Shown: positions 20,860-31,299, numbered from the stretch's first letter. The stretch: 64,000 nt of DNA from Pomphorhynchus laevis (GCA_012934845.2 WNNJ02003677.1:62001-126000), one strand, 5' to 3'. Notes: generated from the sequence alone by a model not told the origin. Numbers and translations are program-made.

Positions 20860-21575
20860 AAATAGCGTTGATGATCACGCATCTTCTACGTCGGAATGCA
20901 ATAATCGTTGTACAAGTTTGGAAGTTGGATGAGATTATAAAGATTGTTGCGTATGGACCATGTGGCGTATGTGGCGAGTTAAAATATCTGAACGTTCGGT
21001 GCATCATAGTAAACCATTTACATGTGGCTTTTGTGGATCAACAAAACATTCACAGCTCATCCACGTTTGTCTCACAAACGACTGCTCAGACCGATACTGT
21101 TTTTGACGTTTCCCTCACATCAACACATGACTTCGCATCGTAAAATTCTATTCTTGAACCTTATCTTACACAAACTCCTTGCTAAACTTACGATAAAACT
21201 TCCATTCACCTTAATTATCCTAGCAAGACAAACTGTAAAGCTGTTCATCTCGTATCTCCTCTTTCCTATTCCCCACGCTTTTAAATACATCTCATACTTC
21301 TTTCCTTGCTTCACGTACTCCTTACTTTACCTCTCCCGTATCACTTCTCAATAATTTACATCTTTCCGTCAAAATCATCTCCAGTAACATCTCTGATCAA
21401 CCAATTCAACACTCAACTTATGTCACACATGCTCCAACTTATCTTGAATCTCCATCGAGTACCCATGTCATTCCCACTTATATCTACTCTTCTGCCTCTA
21501 CTCCTACCAGCTATGTCCGTCCACCACATCCACGTAATTATTTTCCGTCACACAATCGAACTTTATTGTATCTAA
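20860..21575 (+). pseudogene. LINE ORF1-like zinc-finger remnant
   Basis: Plus-strand frames give CGVCGELKYLNVRC and, shifted, KPFTCGFCGSTKHSQLIHVC followed by C-x4-YC, the Cys/His spacing of nucleic-acid-binding fingers in LINE ORF1 proteins. Downstream there is a long open Ser/Pro/Leu-rich stretch without motifs. Frameshifts are present. Assignment to a specific LINE family is not possible. Confidence 0.4.
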
Positions 21576-21630
21576 CTGTATTGTATCTAACTGTATTGTA
21601 TCTAACTTTATCTAACTTTATTTGGCATAG

Positions 21631-22545
21631 CCTTCTTACTGTATCACTATGGACTCCATTCATATATTTGTAAATGGGTCAGGCACCTTCTATCTAATAG
21701 GTCTTTCGGAGTTTGTGTAGGAGGTGTCCTTTTTGACTTGGTGAATCTTAATTTTGGAGTGCCGTAAGGATCAGTCCTTGCCCATTGTTCTATATAATAT
21801 CATCAATGATTCGCTACTCCGGTTATCATAATAATTTATTTTTATAATGTGGCAAATGCGTGACAGCTGCACTCTTAAAAGTCCACTAACAAAAGCACAG
21901 CATAAGTTATACAGGTTTATTAATTAATTGTTTAAATGACATCGAGTTAGGCGTTTAAAGCACGGCATTGATGTTGATTAGCGTATATGAATGGGCAGAT
22001 GATTCCACGAGAGAGGAGCAGCCACAACGAAGGAGCGGAAGCCAAAAGAGGTAGAGTAGTTTGGGACATGTAACAAAGGGAATCATGATCTCATCTAGCT
22101 CTTGCGGCGATCTAAATTTTTGGTTGATCATTAGAAGTCCTGCTGTGCGAGTATCGTTACAAAATGATCAGAACTCTCTATCCAATTGGTGCGAATCTAC
22201 TGGATTACGATTAAATGTTGAAAAATGTATCCTCGTGTAATTAGATCGCCCGTCTAAAACTCTTTGGTACTATATTGAAGATATTACCTTAAAGGAAATG
22301 CCTCTACATAAAGATTTAGGTATTATTTTCATTCAATTCTTGAAAACAAAATTGAACACCGACTTCACTCAATGTAAAGCTACTCGTGCATTATATTGTA
22401 TAAAATGCGCATTCCTCAAATTTAGCTGTCAAATGTTAAAAACGTCATTCACCTTCATCTTCGGGACACTTGTAATACTGCATTCAGGCTTGATTTATTG
22501 TCACCAATCGAGAACTATTAGACTTGGTGTCTATTCTTAGGCAGG
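21631..22545 (+). pseudogene. LINE family C remnant, interrupted
   Basis: It matches the 10.3-10.7 kb copy: NRSFGVCVGGVLFDLVNLNF (about 21700-21750), QDSVLA-like motif B, then NDQNSLSNWCESTGLRLNVE, KDLGIIFI and a C-terminal stretch not present in the other copy. A LINE A tail interrupts it at 21830-22078. Confidence 0.7.
21830..22078 (-). mobile_element. LINE family A tail nested in family C
   Basis: A 5'-truncated minus-strand LINE A end (hairpin region GTGACAGCTGCAC, then WNHLPIHIR-like codons reversed) sits inside LINE C. The uninterrupted sequence is GGTTATCATGCTCTCATC at 10470. Here ATCAT flanks both sides, consistent with a short target duplication. Confidence 0.65.
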
Positions 22546-22798
22546 GTTCGAGGCTCGGTGTTGGCTTAGGTGGTAGTGATTATCATGCATGTCTTAGTCG
22601 TATTGGAATGTTTAGGTACGTGGGAAGTTCATAACTTTGGAAATGCTTTGTCTATTGCATATGTCGAATAGTGGGGTGGGTTATCCCACTGATATAATAA
22701 TACAATAATTTATTTAACGTGGCAAATGCGTGCAAAATGCACGCTTACATGACCACTAACAAACAAAAAAAAGAACATCAAAAGTCACAGATAATTAG

Positions 22799-25411
22799 TT
22801 AATTTTTGAAATGGAATTGGATTTGGCGTTTGAAGCACGGCATAGATGTTGATTGGCGGATATGAATAGGCAGTTGATTCCACAAGAGAGGAGCAGCCAC
22901 AACGAAAGAGCGGAAGCCAAAAGAGGTAGAGTAGATTGGGACATGTAAAAGAAGGGAATTACGGGAACGCAGAGCACAATACACAGTACGAGAATTGTCG
23001 AGAAAAGGAAGGTTGAGAAATGAAGGGGTATGATTAGTTATAAGGCGAAAAGCAATGATAAGAAGACGAATTTGAACACGACAATAAATGGTAGGCCAAT
23101 CAAGAGAAACAAGATAGTGGGATGTATGATCAAAACGACGAAGACGGAGGAGAACTCGAACGGCAGCTTTGATGATGCGTTGTAAAGGAAGAAGAGTGAA
23201 TTTAGGTGAGTTGGAAAATAGACTAAGACAGTAATCAAGTCTTGAGAAAAGAAGAAAAGATATAAGAGTCATACAAGAAGGGAAATCGATCAATCTACGA
23301 ACTTGACGGAGATTGCGGAGTATCAAGGTAGATAAGCGTACTTTATCACTAACGAAAGGTTTAAGTGAAAGTCGGTTGTCGAAATGAAAGCCTAGGAAAA
23401 CAAGATTATCAACGATAGGAAGAATTGTAGAATTTAGTGATACGGAAGGAGGTTCTACGCCGAAGTTTCGAGGTAGGATCCACATAATTTTAGATTTATC
23501 AGGATTCAGAGAAAGGCGAAGGGAAGAAAGATGATTGGAAATTGAGACAAGACAGCTGGAAACAGAAACACTAAGATCATGAATACGATAAGCAGGTGCG
23601 TGAGCATAGATGAGAATGTCATCAGCATATTGCATAACATGGAAGTTAAATTTATGAGAAATCGAAGACAAGTCACCGAGAAGAAGAGAGAAAAGCATAG
23701 GGCCTAATACGGAGCCTTGTGGAACACCGGTCGGAATGGATGAAGGATGGGAGAGAGAAGAGTTAGAATAGACGCGAAATGTACGGTTTGATAGATATGA
23801 AGAAAACCATGATACAGTGGGTAAAGAGAAGCCATAATCATGACGAAGGCGATGTAGAAGAATCGAGTGATCGACGATGTCAAAAGCAGACGATAGATCA
23901 AGAGAAACTATGACACTACATAATTTATGATCGCGCGAGATGAGTAAGTCATTATAAACTTTAAGACAGGCAATTTCAGTAGAGTGATTAGAGCGAAAAG
24001 CAGCTTGGAAGGGAGGAAACAAATTAGAAGAAAAGAGATATGTATTAAGTTGCTTGAGAACGAGACGCTCAAGGAGTTTAGAGAGGGTTGGGAGAAGTGA
24101 AATAGGACGGTACGAAGATGGTAGTGAGGAGTCGAGAGATTGCTTTTTGATGAGAGGACGAACAGTGGCACATTTCCAGACGGAAGGAAATGTACGGCTA
24201 CGGATGGACGAGTTGAACAATGTGGTTAGGAAGGGTGAGATAGAGGAGCAGATATTTTTAAGTAAGTGAGTTGGAATTGGGTCAGAAGAAGAGGTTTTGT
24301 TAGGTAATGACAGCAGAACCGAAGGAACTTCATCAGACGAAACGGGAAGAAGGTGGAATAGTTCTGGGAGGGAAGTATTTAAAGAGAAGAGTGGGTACAA
24401 GGGGGCTACGGGTAGTAGGGAAAGTAAATTAGATAGCTTAGTTTGTAGATAAGAAGAAAATTCATCAGGATTTATATTACAAGAAGTAGATGATCGTGAA
24501 AGAATTGAGTTTAAGATTTTCCAATGAGATTTAGAGTTGGACGATGACTCGAGTTGATGTTGCCAAAAGATAGTACGTTTAGTACGTATAAGAATAAGAT
24601 GTGAACGGCGTAGAGAACAGTAGGAATCACGGAGATTTGGAGTGAGTGAGTTGGGAGAACGTTTAAGAAAGCGATTATACGAACGAAAAGAGTGACGGAG
24701 TCGACGCTTAGAAAGACTACAGTCAGAATCGAACCAGGGAGCATGGCGCAAGCGCTGAGAGCGTCGGAGTCGACTAGGCAGAAGTTTATTGATGATAGAC
24801 ATAAGTTCAGAATCAAACAGAATGCAGAGATCATCGGGAGAGAGATAGTTAAGAGGAAGTGAAAAGAGTGAAGAATTGAGTAAGGCTGTGCAGAGAATAG
24901 GGATATCGAGAAGTTTCCAGGGTCGACTTGGTGTGGGTATTGGTGGAGGCGGAGACGGAGGATGGGGACGAGTAAGAGTAAGAGTGACAAGGAAATGATC
25001 GGACAAACCGGGATCATTAATTGACAAGGGAGTATAGTCATTAAAGCAGATAGAGACAGTAATGATGTCGAGAGCACCGCCGAGAATATGAGTTGGGCTT
25101 GTTGAAAGTAATTTATAGTTAAAATCAGAAAAAAGATTAGTCAAGGTGATAGAGTCAGAGTCAGCAGGGCGATCAAGACGAATGTTAAAGTCACCGAGAA
25201 CAAAAGAAGGAGTATAAGACAATGAACAGTGAGACATAAGATCTGCAAGGTCGTTAAAGAAAATACGTGAGGGGCAACTGAACCTGGACGGTATACAATC
25301 ACAAGTTCCAGAGGGAAAGAGTTGATAATCTGCATATGAGTAATTCGAACGAGGTGTAACGGATGTTAACGTTAATTTTACGTAAAGACATTGGGCGACG
25401 AGCAATGGCAA
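22799..25411 (-). CDS. LINE endonuclease C-terminus plus reverse transcriptase
   Basis: An 870-codon uninterrupted frame. From about residue 55 it contains the end of the APE endonuclease (FVLGDFNIRLD at about 69-79; SDHFLVTL at about 136-143) and then the linker motif APWFDSDCSLSKRRLRHSFR. The RT follows: SYRPISLLPTLSKLLE, FRSNHSTEIA, SLDLSSAFDIVDH (motif A), [11 protein letters not shown] (motif B), QYADDILIYAH (catalytic) and LNPDKSKIM, then a C-terminal Cys-free domain. The nominal first 45 residues are out of frame with the endonuclease, so the true protein began upstream and this ATG is not the natural start. The RT itself looks intact. Confidence 0.85.
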   Translation of the reverse strand: MPLLVAQCLYVKLTLTSVTPRSNYSYADYQLFPSGTCDCIPSRFSCPSRIFFNDLADLMSHCSLSYTPSFVLGDFNIRLDRPADSDSITLTNLFSDFNYKLLSTSPTHILGGALDIITVSICFNDYTPLSINDPGLSDHFLVTLTLTRPHPPSPPPPIPTPSRPWKLLDIPILCTALLNSSLFSLPLNYLSPDDLCILFDSELMSIINKLLPSRLRRSQRLRHAPWFDSDCSLSKRRLRHSFRSYNRFLKRSPNSLTPNLRDSYCSLRRSHLILIRTKRTIFWQHQLESSSNSKSHWKILNSILSRSSTSCNINPDEFSSYLQTKLSNLLSLLPVAPLYPLFSLNTSLPELFHLLPVSSDEVPSVLLSLPNKTSSSDPIPTHLLKNICSSISPFLTTLFNSSIRSRTFPSVWKCATVRPLIKKQSLDSSLPSSYRPISLLPTLSKLLERLVLKQLNTYLFSSNLFPPFQAAFRSNHSTEIACLKVYNDLLISRDHKLCSVIVSLDLSSAFDIVDHSILLHRLRHDYGFSLPTVSWFSSYLSNRTFRVYSNSSLSHPSSIPTGVPQGSVLGPMLFSLLLGDLSSISHKFNFHVMQYADDILIYAHAPAYRIHDLSVSVSSCLVSISNHLSSLRLSLNPDKSKIMWILPRNFGVEPPSVSLNSTILPIVDNLVFLGFHFDNRLSLKPFVSDKVRLSTLILRNLRQVRRLIDFPSCMTLISFLLFSRLDYCLSLFSNSPKFTLLPLQRIIKAAVRVLLRLRRFDHTSHYLVSLDWPTIYCRVQIRLLIIAFRLITNHTPSFLNLPFLDNSRTVYCALRSRNSLLLHVPIYSTSFGFRSFVVAAPLLWNQLPIHIRQSTSMPCFKRQIQFHFKN

Positions 25412-25697
25412 CTATACCGCCATGGTTAAAAGCAGTAGATGTATGAGAGGCAATTGGACGAGCTGATTCAACTAAAGAACAACCAGAGCGACATAGACGA
25501 CGAATAGCAAGATCGTCGGAGTCACAATGCCAGGATTCGGTAATGCAGAGAATATCGATAGATAATTGATCGAAGATATCAAGGAGCATATCAGCTTTAT
25601 GAAGAATGGAGCGAGTGTTGAATAGACTAAGACGAAACGAATGCTTAGGAGCGAGATCGACTAGCGAAGAAGACAAGGGGGAGAGATGGGACGCCAT
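25270..25697 (-). pseudogene. LINE APE endonuclease N-terminal half, frameshifted
   Basis: It starts with LFNTRSILHKADMLLDIFDQ and ILCITESWH (the N/E catalytic region of apurinic-type endonucleases), then GGIVAIARRP and SFELLICRL. The frame then jumps twice within about 60 bases: ELVIVYRPGS is in a second frame (about 25318-25280) and RIFFNDLADL in a third. The element therefore cannot make a continuous endonuclease-RT protein. Confidence 0.75.
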
Positions 25698-25985
25698 CGA
25701 ATTTTTGGCCTTGTGTGTACAACGTGAAAATTTCCATTGATTTGACGTATAGATAAGAATGACTCGCCGTTTGTTTCACGTCGATGTTTCTCAATGCGAG
25801 CTAAATTGAGCTGGGCAATATCAGAAGGGGAGCGGTTAGGAAAGATACGACAAGTAGACGAAGTGGTAAGAAGTTTAAAACGTTGGGAAAGTACCAAGGA
25901 TGCATTTGAACTATGTCGGAAAACGATTTTTAGGAGTGGAGGACTGAGATGATTGGATTTAGGGGATTTGTTTAAACGGATCAAA
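25685..25985 (-). pseudogene. LINE ORF1 C-terminal fragment
   Basis: A frame containing KSNHLSPPLLKIVFRHSSNA, RIFPNRSPSDIAQLNLARIE and RRETNGESFLSIRQINGNFH. The last two match the usual C-terminal pattern of CR1/L2-group ORF1 proteins (a short RS-rich segment, an Arg-rich helix, then a beta hairpin with NG). The N-terminal part is missing at the element's truncated 5' end. Confidence 0.55.
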
Positions 25986-26007
25986 GATACAGGAGCGATT
26001 GTTGCAA

Positions 26008-26047
26008 CAAACAATTGTTGCAATGTTATAAATTCTTATGTTAAGAA
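26008..26047. repeat. 40-bp direct repeat, left copy
   Basis: Identical to 26892-26931 (both start CAAACAATTGTTGCAATG). The left copy abuts the 5' end of LINE A copy 1 and the right one lies 48 bases from the uL3m stop. Confidence 0.8.
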
Positions 26048-26400
26048 TATAATTACTAGTCGGGTAGGTAGGTTGCTGGGACACAGTAGTCTTGTATAAA
26101 TCTCGACTTAACATACTACTGAAAATATTTAAATTGTCGAGGAGGGGAATTAACATGTGGAATTCGCTGCCCGATGAAGTCATTGCTGCTCCCAGCTTGA
26201 GTACGTTTAAATGGCGATGCTGCAAATAGATACATGAAAAATGCCGCCATTCAAAACCTCTGCTGAACTATCATATTTAGCTACGATATTTACCTTTTCA
26301 TCGATTGACTATTTGCTTTTAGTTTTTATTTTATATTTTTGGACTCTCCCTGAATAGCCTTTTGGCTTTGGCATGTATTTTAATAAATAAAATAAAGATG
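26048..26400 (+). pseudogene. 5'-truncated LINE 3' end
   Basis: The plus strand reads LWNSLPDEVIAAPSLSTFKW-like codons at about 26155-26228, with a stop, then a 3' untranslated region containing CTGAATAGCCTTTTGGCTTT and an AAATAAAATAAAG end. WNxLPxxVxxAxS is the conserved C-terminus of jockey/RTE/CR1-type polymerases. The family differs from A, C and E. Confidence 0.7.
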
Positions 26401-26978
26401 TGCTTATGACACAATTGTACGAATCAATATATTGATAAATATTTAATCCGTGAAATAATTTATTCACATTAGATTATCTTGACTCTAATATCATTTGCTC
26501 GATTATATCATCACTTATAGGGTCCTATCATTTGCATTTGCGTGATTTTTATTTCGCATGTATTCATAAATTTTGAATAAACATCCGTATATGTAAAAAC
26601 GCGAGTTCGGTCATATTCAATAGCATGAGGCACCACTGCATCGGTATTGTATTTAATATGATACTTTCTATTCGTAGTTGTAATAGCAGTTTCTTAAAGG
26701 CTTCGACCGAAAAGTTTGAAAAATAATAGTTCTGTTCCGCATTGTATTTATTCTGAAATTAATATAAATCTGATTTCAATATTGATCCCTTATATAGTGC
26801 TACAGCTTATATATTAGCAGTACAAAGCACACATAAATTTAAATATTTAACAAAGATAATGTTTGATATTTTGCCTCAAGTTCTAAACTGTCAAACAATT
26901 GTTGCAATGTTATAAATTCTTATGTTAAGAAATATTTTGAAAGCAGTTAGATTTTTAATATTAAATGTTTATAATATG
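26401..26978. other. AT-rich spacer and uL3m 3' region
   Basis: It contains the right copy of the 40-bp repeat (26892-26931). A minus-strand AATAAA near 26750 could be the polyadenylation signal of the uL3m gene. Nothing else is recognised. Confidence 0.4.
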
Positions 26979-28109
26979 TTAATAAGTAATTGATTTTTCT
27001 CCGAATTGATGTATATCCTTATCAAATTCATCTGCTTGCCTCTCTTCGTCAGATCCAGGAAAATATGTTGGAAATGGTGGATGCGAATCTTTTGTTACAA
27101 GGCATTGTTTTGATTTGATTGTTGAATCATGAACTCTTACAAAAGCATGCATAGGTCCAGGAATGCACGGCCCTTGTACATAAATGACGTTGTTTTTATT
27201 ATCGATACGCCATATTTTCAAGCCACGTAAAAATCTTAACCTGTTACCCATCATACCAGGCATTTTTGTCCCCGCTATAATTCTTCTTCTTTTTCTACCG
27301 CAACCTACACTTCCACGCTTACGGTGAGACTTTGTCACTCCGTGTGCCTTATTTTGCCCTTTAAAACCGTATCTTCTCATACATCCATGAAAGCCATAGT
27401 CGATGGTTTTTGCCTGCACATCAACATAGTCGCCGACACGAAAATGGCTGGCATACAACGGAGTTCCTGGCTGTATGGCTGCATTTGGAGTTACAAAAAA
27501 TCTAGAAAGTTTTCTTTTAGGTGGACAACCTGCTTTGGTAAACAAATTATTATACACTCTTGTAAACTTCCGTGGGTCACATGACAGTGCTCCTACTACA
27601 CAAACTCCTGTTTTTGTGCTATCAATAAGATTTAAATTTTTACTTGTAGTCCATACAGGAATTCTTACATCGGTTGGTGGTAAAAAATCGATTACGTGGT
27701 TATCTAATATTTGCAATAATGTACAATTAAATTTTTGACCTTCCTTCGTCCATTGAGGAATTGATCCGATCTTAAGTGCTATCACTCCTGTTCGAACTGA
27801 CTGCTCTGAATATTTTCCACGTGGCCATGGCGGATTCTTCAATGGACTATCTAAACGATGTTGTGAATTCACTAATGAAGTAATAAATTCTTCGTTTGTT
27901 TTTGTTAGCTTTTCGTCCCAGCCTCCTCCTCGTCGTCTAACCCATTTGTCATCATGAAATCGTAAAGGATGTTTAGTCGTGTGTCGATCGTGAAATATCG
28001 TATGTACACGCTTAAAGTTATATCGTCTTAAAGATTCGACCACAATTTTAGGTTCTAAATTTGATAACCTGTTTAAGGTACAGGCCATAGCACTTGTAAT
28101 ACATTTCAT
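26979..28109 (-). CDS. mRpL3: Mitochondrial ribosomal protein L3 (uL3m)
   Basis: An intact 376-codon single-exon gene. After a mitochondrial-type N-terminus it has YSEQSVRTGVIALKIG (start of the L3 fold), LQILDNHVIDFLPP, PKRKLSRFFVTPNA, then HFRVGDYVDVQAKTIDYGF, MRRYGFKGQ, HGVTKSHRKRGSVG and GTKMPGMMGN, the near-universal L3 segment that inserts toward the peptidyl transferase centre. The C-terminus has PPFPTYFPGSDEE, shared with vertebrate MRPL3 (about 348 residues). The start is the ATG at 28109-28107; the preceding GTG is not needed. CATCTTTACAG, about 35 bases upstream, is a possible 5' splice or trans-splice acceptor. The protein is part of the large subunit of the mitochondrial ribosome. 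The gene appears functional. Confidence 0.93.
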   Translation of the reverse strand: MKCITSAMACTLNRLSNLEPKIVVESLRRYNFKRVHTIFHDRHTTKHPLRFHDDKWVRRRGGGWDEKLTKTNEEFITSLVNSQHRLDSPLKNPPWPRGKYSEQSVRTGVIALKIGSIPQWTKEGQKFNCTLLQILDNHVIDFLPPTDVRIPVWTTSKNLNLIDSTKTGVCVVGALSCDPRKFTRVYNNLFTKAGCPPKRKLSRFFVTPNAAIQPGTPLYASHFRVGDYVDVQAKTIDYGFHGCMRRYGFKGQNKAHGVTKSHRKRGSVGCGRKRRRIIAGTKMPGMMGNRLRFLRGLKIWRIDNKNNVIYVQGPCIPGPMHAFVRVHDSTIKSKQCLVTKDSHPPFPTYFPGSDEERQADEFDKDIHQFGEKSITY

Positions 28110-28139
28110 CACTTTTGAACTTTAACAAGATTCTTTTCT

Positions 28140-28560
28140 CTGTAAAGATGGAAAAAATTAAATTACAATAAGACTTGATTGATTACAAATGACTAGAACA
28201 TTTTACAGCTAAAATATAAAGTTGATAAATATGGGGCAATTTTTTTATCCTGCAATTGGGAAAAACGAAAAGTAAAATAATTAAAGTACAAAATCCCGTA
28301 AATTTACGCCAAAATTTAGTGTTGCTTCAGATGCTCATGTTAAATGCTTTCTAGATATCTCCATATCCAAAGGGCACGTTTCTGACCCGAGCATAATTAA
28401 TAGCATTTCCACTATTGTTGTTAACAGTTTTCGGATAAACAGCGATCCTGCTTTTATTTCAGAATTTCATCCACACGATATAAAATCAAGCATTTTAAAG
28501 CTAAAATTTCCTATGTAACTTTTGTGCCAACAAACTCATACGCGACCTCCCCCATAAGAA
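28140..28560 (+). pseudogene. Spacer with a LINE inter-domain remnant
   Basis: At about 28320-28520 the plus strand reads INSDPAFISEFHPHDIKSSI followed by LKLKFP, the short linker that precedes RT motif 1 in many LINEs. It is only suggestive. The first 180 bases are the upstream region of the uL3m gene. Confidence 0.4.
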
Positions 28561-28995
28561 CATATCAACCTCCAACGTATCCACTCAAACCACCCCAGTC
28601 GTTTCTGATGTCCTTTGTCAATCCCATTTTTTCACTTCCCGACACCCCGTCTCTTCCCTTCTGTCTCGTTTCTCAATAACCTACATCCCTCAATCAAAAT
28701 CACCTCCACCAACCTCCGCAATCTTTCCACTCGTAACCTTTACTTAAATCGCGTAAGGAAAGGTTATCCACGTTCCCAATTACCCCAACAACTATGGTAT
28801 CCGATTCTTACTCGTCGCCGCCTCACTCGCATGGAATCAACTCCCTCTCGACGTCCGCCGTGCTCCCTCCTTTATCACATTCAAACACCTCCTCCGTTCA
28901 CACCTTCTCGACACATGATATACATTTTTGTTTTGTTGTGGTCACGTAAGCGTGCGCTGGCACGCATTTGCCACGTTAAAATAAATCTTTTTTTT
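28560..28995 (+). mobile_element. LINE family A-like 3' fragment
   Basis: Pieces resembling RIPFSLVSFLNNLH and FLVAASLAWNQLPLDVRRA lead to the 3' hairpin (GCGTGCGCTGGCACGC, about 28949-28964) and ACGTTAAAATAAATCTTTTT. It ends at a T-run exactly where the inverted half of the next element begins. Confidence 0.7.
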
Positions 28996-30925
28996 AAGAT
29001 AAGGAGTTCTAAGAGCTTAGAAAGAGTAGGGAGTAGTGAAATGGGGCGATGGCTAGATGGAAGTGAGCGGTCGAGCGATTGTTTCTATAGGAGGAGACGA
29101 ACGATTGCGGATTTCCAGTGTGAAGGGAAGATACGACTGCGGATGGACGAGTTAAACAAGGTTGTGAGAAAATGAGATATCGATGAGCATATGGATTTAA
29201 GTATGTGGGTAGGCAGGGGATCGGCAGGTGAGGTTTTGTTGGGCAAGGACATGAGAACAGATGAGACTTCGGAAGGTGAGACAGGGAGTAGATGAATGAG
29301 TTCCGGGAGGATGAGGCTAGGCGGGGCAGAGTGTGGTAGGATGGATACCGGGGTGTGAGAGAGAGCAACGTGGATACTTTGGATTGGAGAAATGACGAAT
29401 AATCATGGAATTAATGTTGCACGGCGGAGAGAAGCGAGCAAGGATTGAGTTAAAAGTATGCCATAGAGTCTTAGAGTTGAATGAAGTGATGATTTTATGC
29501 TGCCAGAAGGAGTTGCATTTGGTACGTAGTAGGTTGATATGAGACCGGCGAAGAGCAAGATAGGAATCACGGAGTGTCTATCACCTCTGAGAGAGCGGTG
29601 ATAGACACGAAAAGCATGACGAAGTCGACGCTTTGAGAATAGGCATTGGATGTCAAACCATGTGGCACGGTGCAAGCGACGATGTGGGTAAGGCTTGAAG
29701 GGCAATAGTAGATCGAGAATGGATGTGAGTTCAGAATTGAATGAAAGGCGAGATCGTGAGGAGAGGAATACGATATTGTTGGATAGGATAGAGACGATTT
29801 GAGTAAGGCAGAGCGGAGAAGGGAGAGGTCAAAATTTCTCCAAAGGCGACGATTTCTCCAAGGTCAAGATTTCCCCAAGGGTTGATCTGTATTATTAACT
29901 TAATACAGATCAACGCTTATCTCTCCTCATCCAATATGTACCCTACTTTCCAATCCGCTTTTCCCTCTAATCACTCCACAGAAATCGCATGCATGAAAGT
30001 TTACAACGACTTACTCATTTCTCGAGACAAGGCTCTATATAGTGTTGTCATCTCCCTCGACCTCTCCTCCGCCTGCGACATTGCCGACCACTCCGTCCTC
30101 CTTTCTCGACTTCGTTATGATTACGGTTTTTCTTCCTCCTCCGTAGCATGGTTTCAAAATAATGTGGATCCTCTACCGTAAACCAAACATATCTCCTCCC
30201 CTGTATCTTTTGCCTCATCGATCATCCCCGTAGTACACAATCTCACTTCCTTAGGCTTTCATTTCGATGATCAACTTTCCCTTAAACCCTTCGTCCGTGA
30301 CAAGGTCTGCTCGTATAACTTAATTCTCCGTGACATCCGCCGTATCCGCGCCATTATCGACTTCCGTTCCTGTATGTCTCCTCTTTTATCGCTTTTTCCT
30401 AAAATCGATTACAGCCTTAGCCTTTTCGCCAATTCTCCAAAATCCATCATCCTGCTCCTACAACGAATAAGCAACTCCGCCGTTCGAATGCTATTTCGTC
30501 TCCGTCTCTTTAAACACATCCACATATCTTGTCAAACTCTCCTAGCCCACCATCCACATCCGCATCAAACTCCGCCTTATCGTAACTTTTTGTCTCATCG
30601 CTGTCGGCTCCCAATCGTTCATCAAGCTTCCTTTCTTATTTGACACTTGCCACACCTCGCTATCGCTGCGTTCCCGTCATACCCTCTTACTCCACGTTCC
30701 CAATTATTCCAACAACTATGGTATCCGATCCTTCTTCGTCGCCGCCTCACTCGCCTGGAATCAACTTCCTTTCGACGTCCGCCGCGCTTCCTCTTTCGTC
30801 ACATTGAAACACCTTCTCCCTTCACACCTTCTCGACACATGATTTACATTTTTGTTTTGTTATGATCATGTAAGCGTGCTCTGGCACGCATTTCCCACGT
30901 TAAAATAAATCTTTTTTATTATAAT
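28996..30925 (+). mobile_element. LINE family A relative with inverted 5' part
   Basis: The left half (28996 to about 29880) is minus-strand: it reads from ATWFDIQCLFSKRRLRHAFR (linker) through the RT N-terminal region to TLSKLLE-LLIL at its left edge. The right half (about 29905-30925) is plus-strand and resumes at QINAYLSSSNMYPTF, the very next residues of the family protein, continuing via SLDLSSACDIADHS to the 3' hairpin (GCGTGCTCTGGCACGC) and AAAATAAATC. This order (inverted 5' part, then forward 3' part, joined at one breakpoint) is that of twin-primed LINE insertions. The centre carries a 14-bp inverted repeat (GTTGATCTGTATTA and its complement). Both halves are frameshifted. Confidence 0.8.
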
Positions 30926-31120
30926 AATAAGACTTTATTAATAAAAATACATAAATGGAAGTGTCGTTTAACAAGAAGTCCGTTAAAAAAATAAACAGTC
31001 AGTCAACAGAAAAAATAGGTCAACAATTTCTTTGTCTTCTTCCTATTAAGGCCACAAATCAATGGGGATCTGAGCCCCCCCCAACCAATCCAGCACGCCG
31101 CTTTCAGTTTTGACGGTCGT
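30926..31120 (-). mobile_element. Family E (R1/I-like) LINE 3' end
   Basis: A minus-strand 3' fragment; GGGGGGGCTCAGATCCCCAT and TGGATTGGTTGGG match the C-terminal coding end of the element at 33950-33990. It begins with an ATTATAATAATAAG tail. Confidence 0.6.
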
Positions 31121-31299
31121 AATAATTTGTGTAGTAACATATTTTTGATAGAAATATAGATAAATAATTAAAAGATGCCTGGTTAAATTTTATATCAGAC
31201 ATAATTGCGATTAGTATACTTGAATCAAATCAAAAAAGTATATAAATGACTAGTTTAAAGATTGAAATTATCACTAAATAGAGCTAGGTTATAAAATTG
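31121..31299. other. Short AT-rich spacer
   Basis: Nothing recognised. Confidence 0.3.

Larger units (their letters stand above)
20587..21630. repeat. ~1-kb segment bounded by 30-bp inverted repeats
   Basis: CTATGCCAAATAAAGTTAAA (start 20590) is mirrored at 21601-21630 by the reverse complement, with one mismatch in 30. Between them are a 20-bp tandem repeat, a zinc-finger-like coding remnant and a Pro/Ser/Leu-rich open stretch. This could be a non-autonomous DNA element or a foldback produced by a LINE inversion. No target duplication was established. Confidence 0.45.
22690..25990 (-). mobile_element. CR1/L2-like LINE, near full length (family A copy 1)
   Basis: The minus-strand order is ORF1 C-terminus (about 25985-25690), an APE-type endonuclease (25697 to about 25000) and an intact reverse transcriptase. 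The 3' untranslated region ends in hairpin GCGTGCATTTTGCACGC and an ATTATTGTATTATTATA tail in place of poly(A). Part of ORF1 and the 5' end are absent. A copy at 42.7-44.2 kb is nearly identical, so the family was recently active. No RNase H domain is seen. Confidence 0.88.

Noticed and set aside
24054-24269. Plus-strand 71-codon frame, repeated at 43532-43747
   Set aside because: Antisense shadow of the two LINE A copies; its conservation is that of the LINE.
24511-25077. 188-codon minus-strand frame
   Set aside because: Shadow of the LINE polymerase in another frame: hydrophobic Leu/Ser-rich and without motifs.
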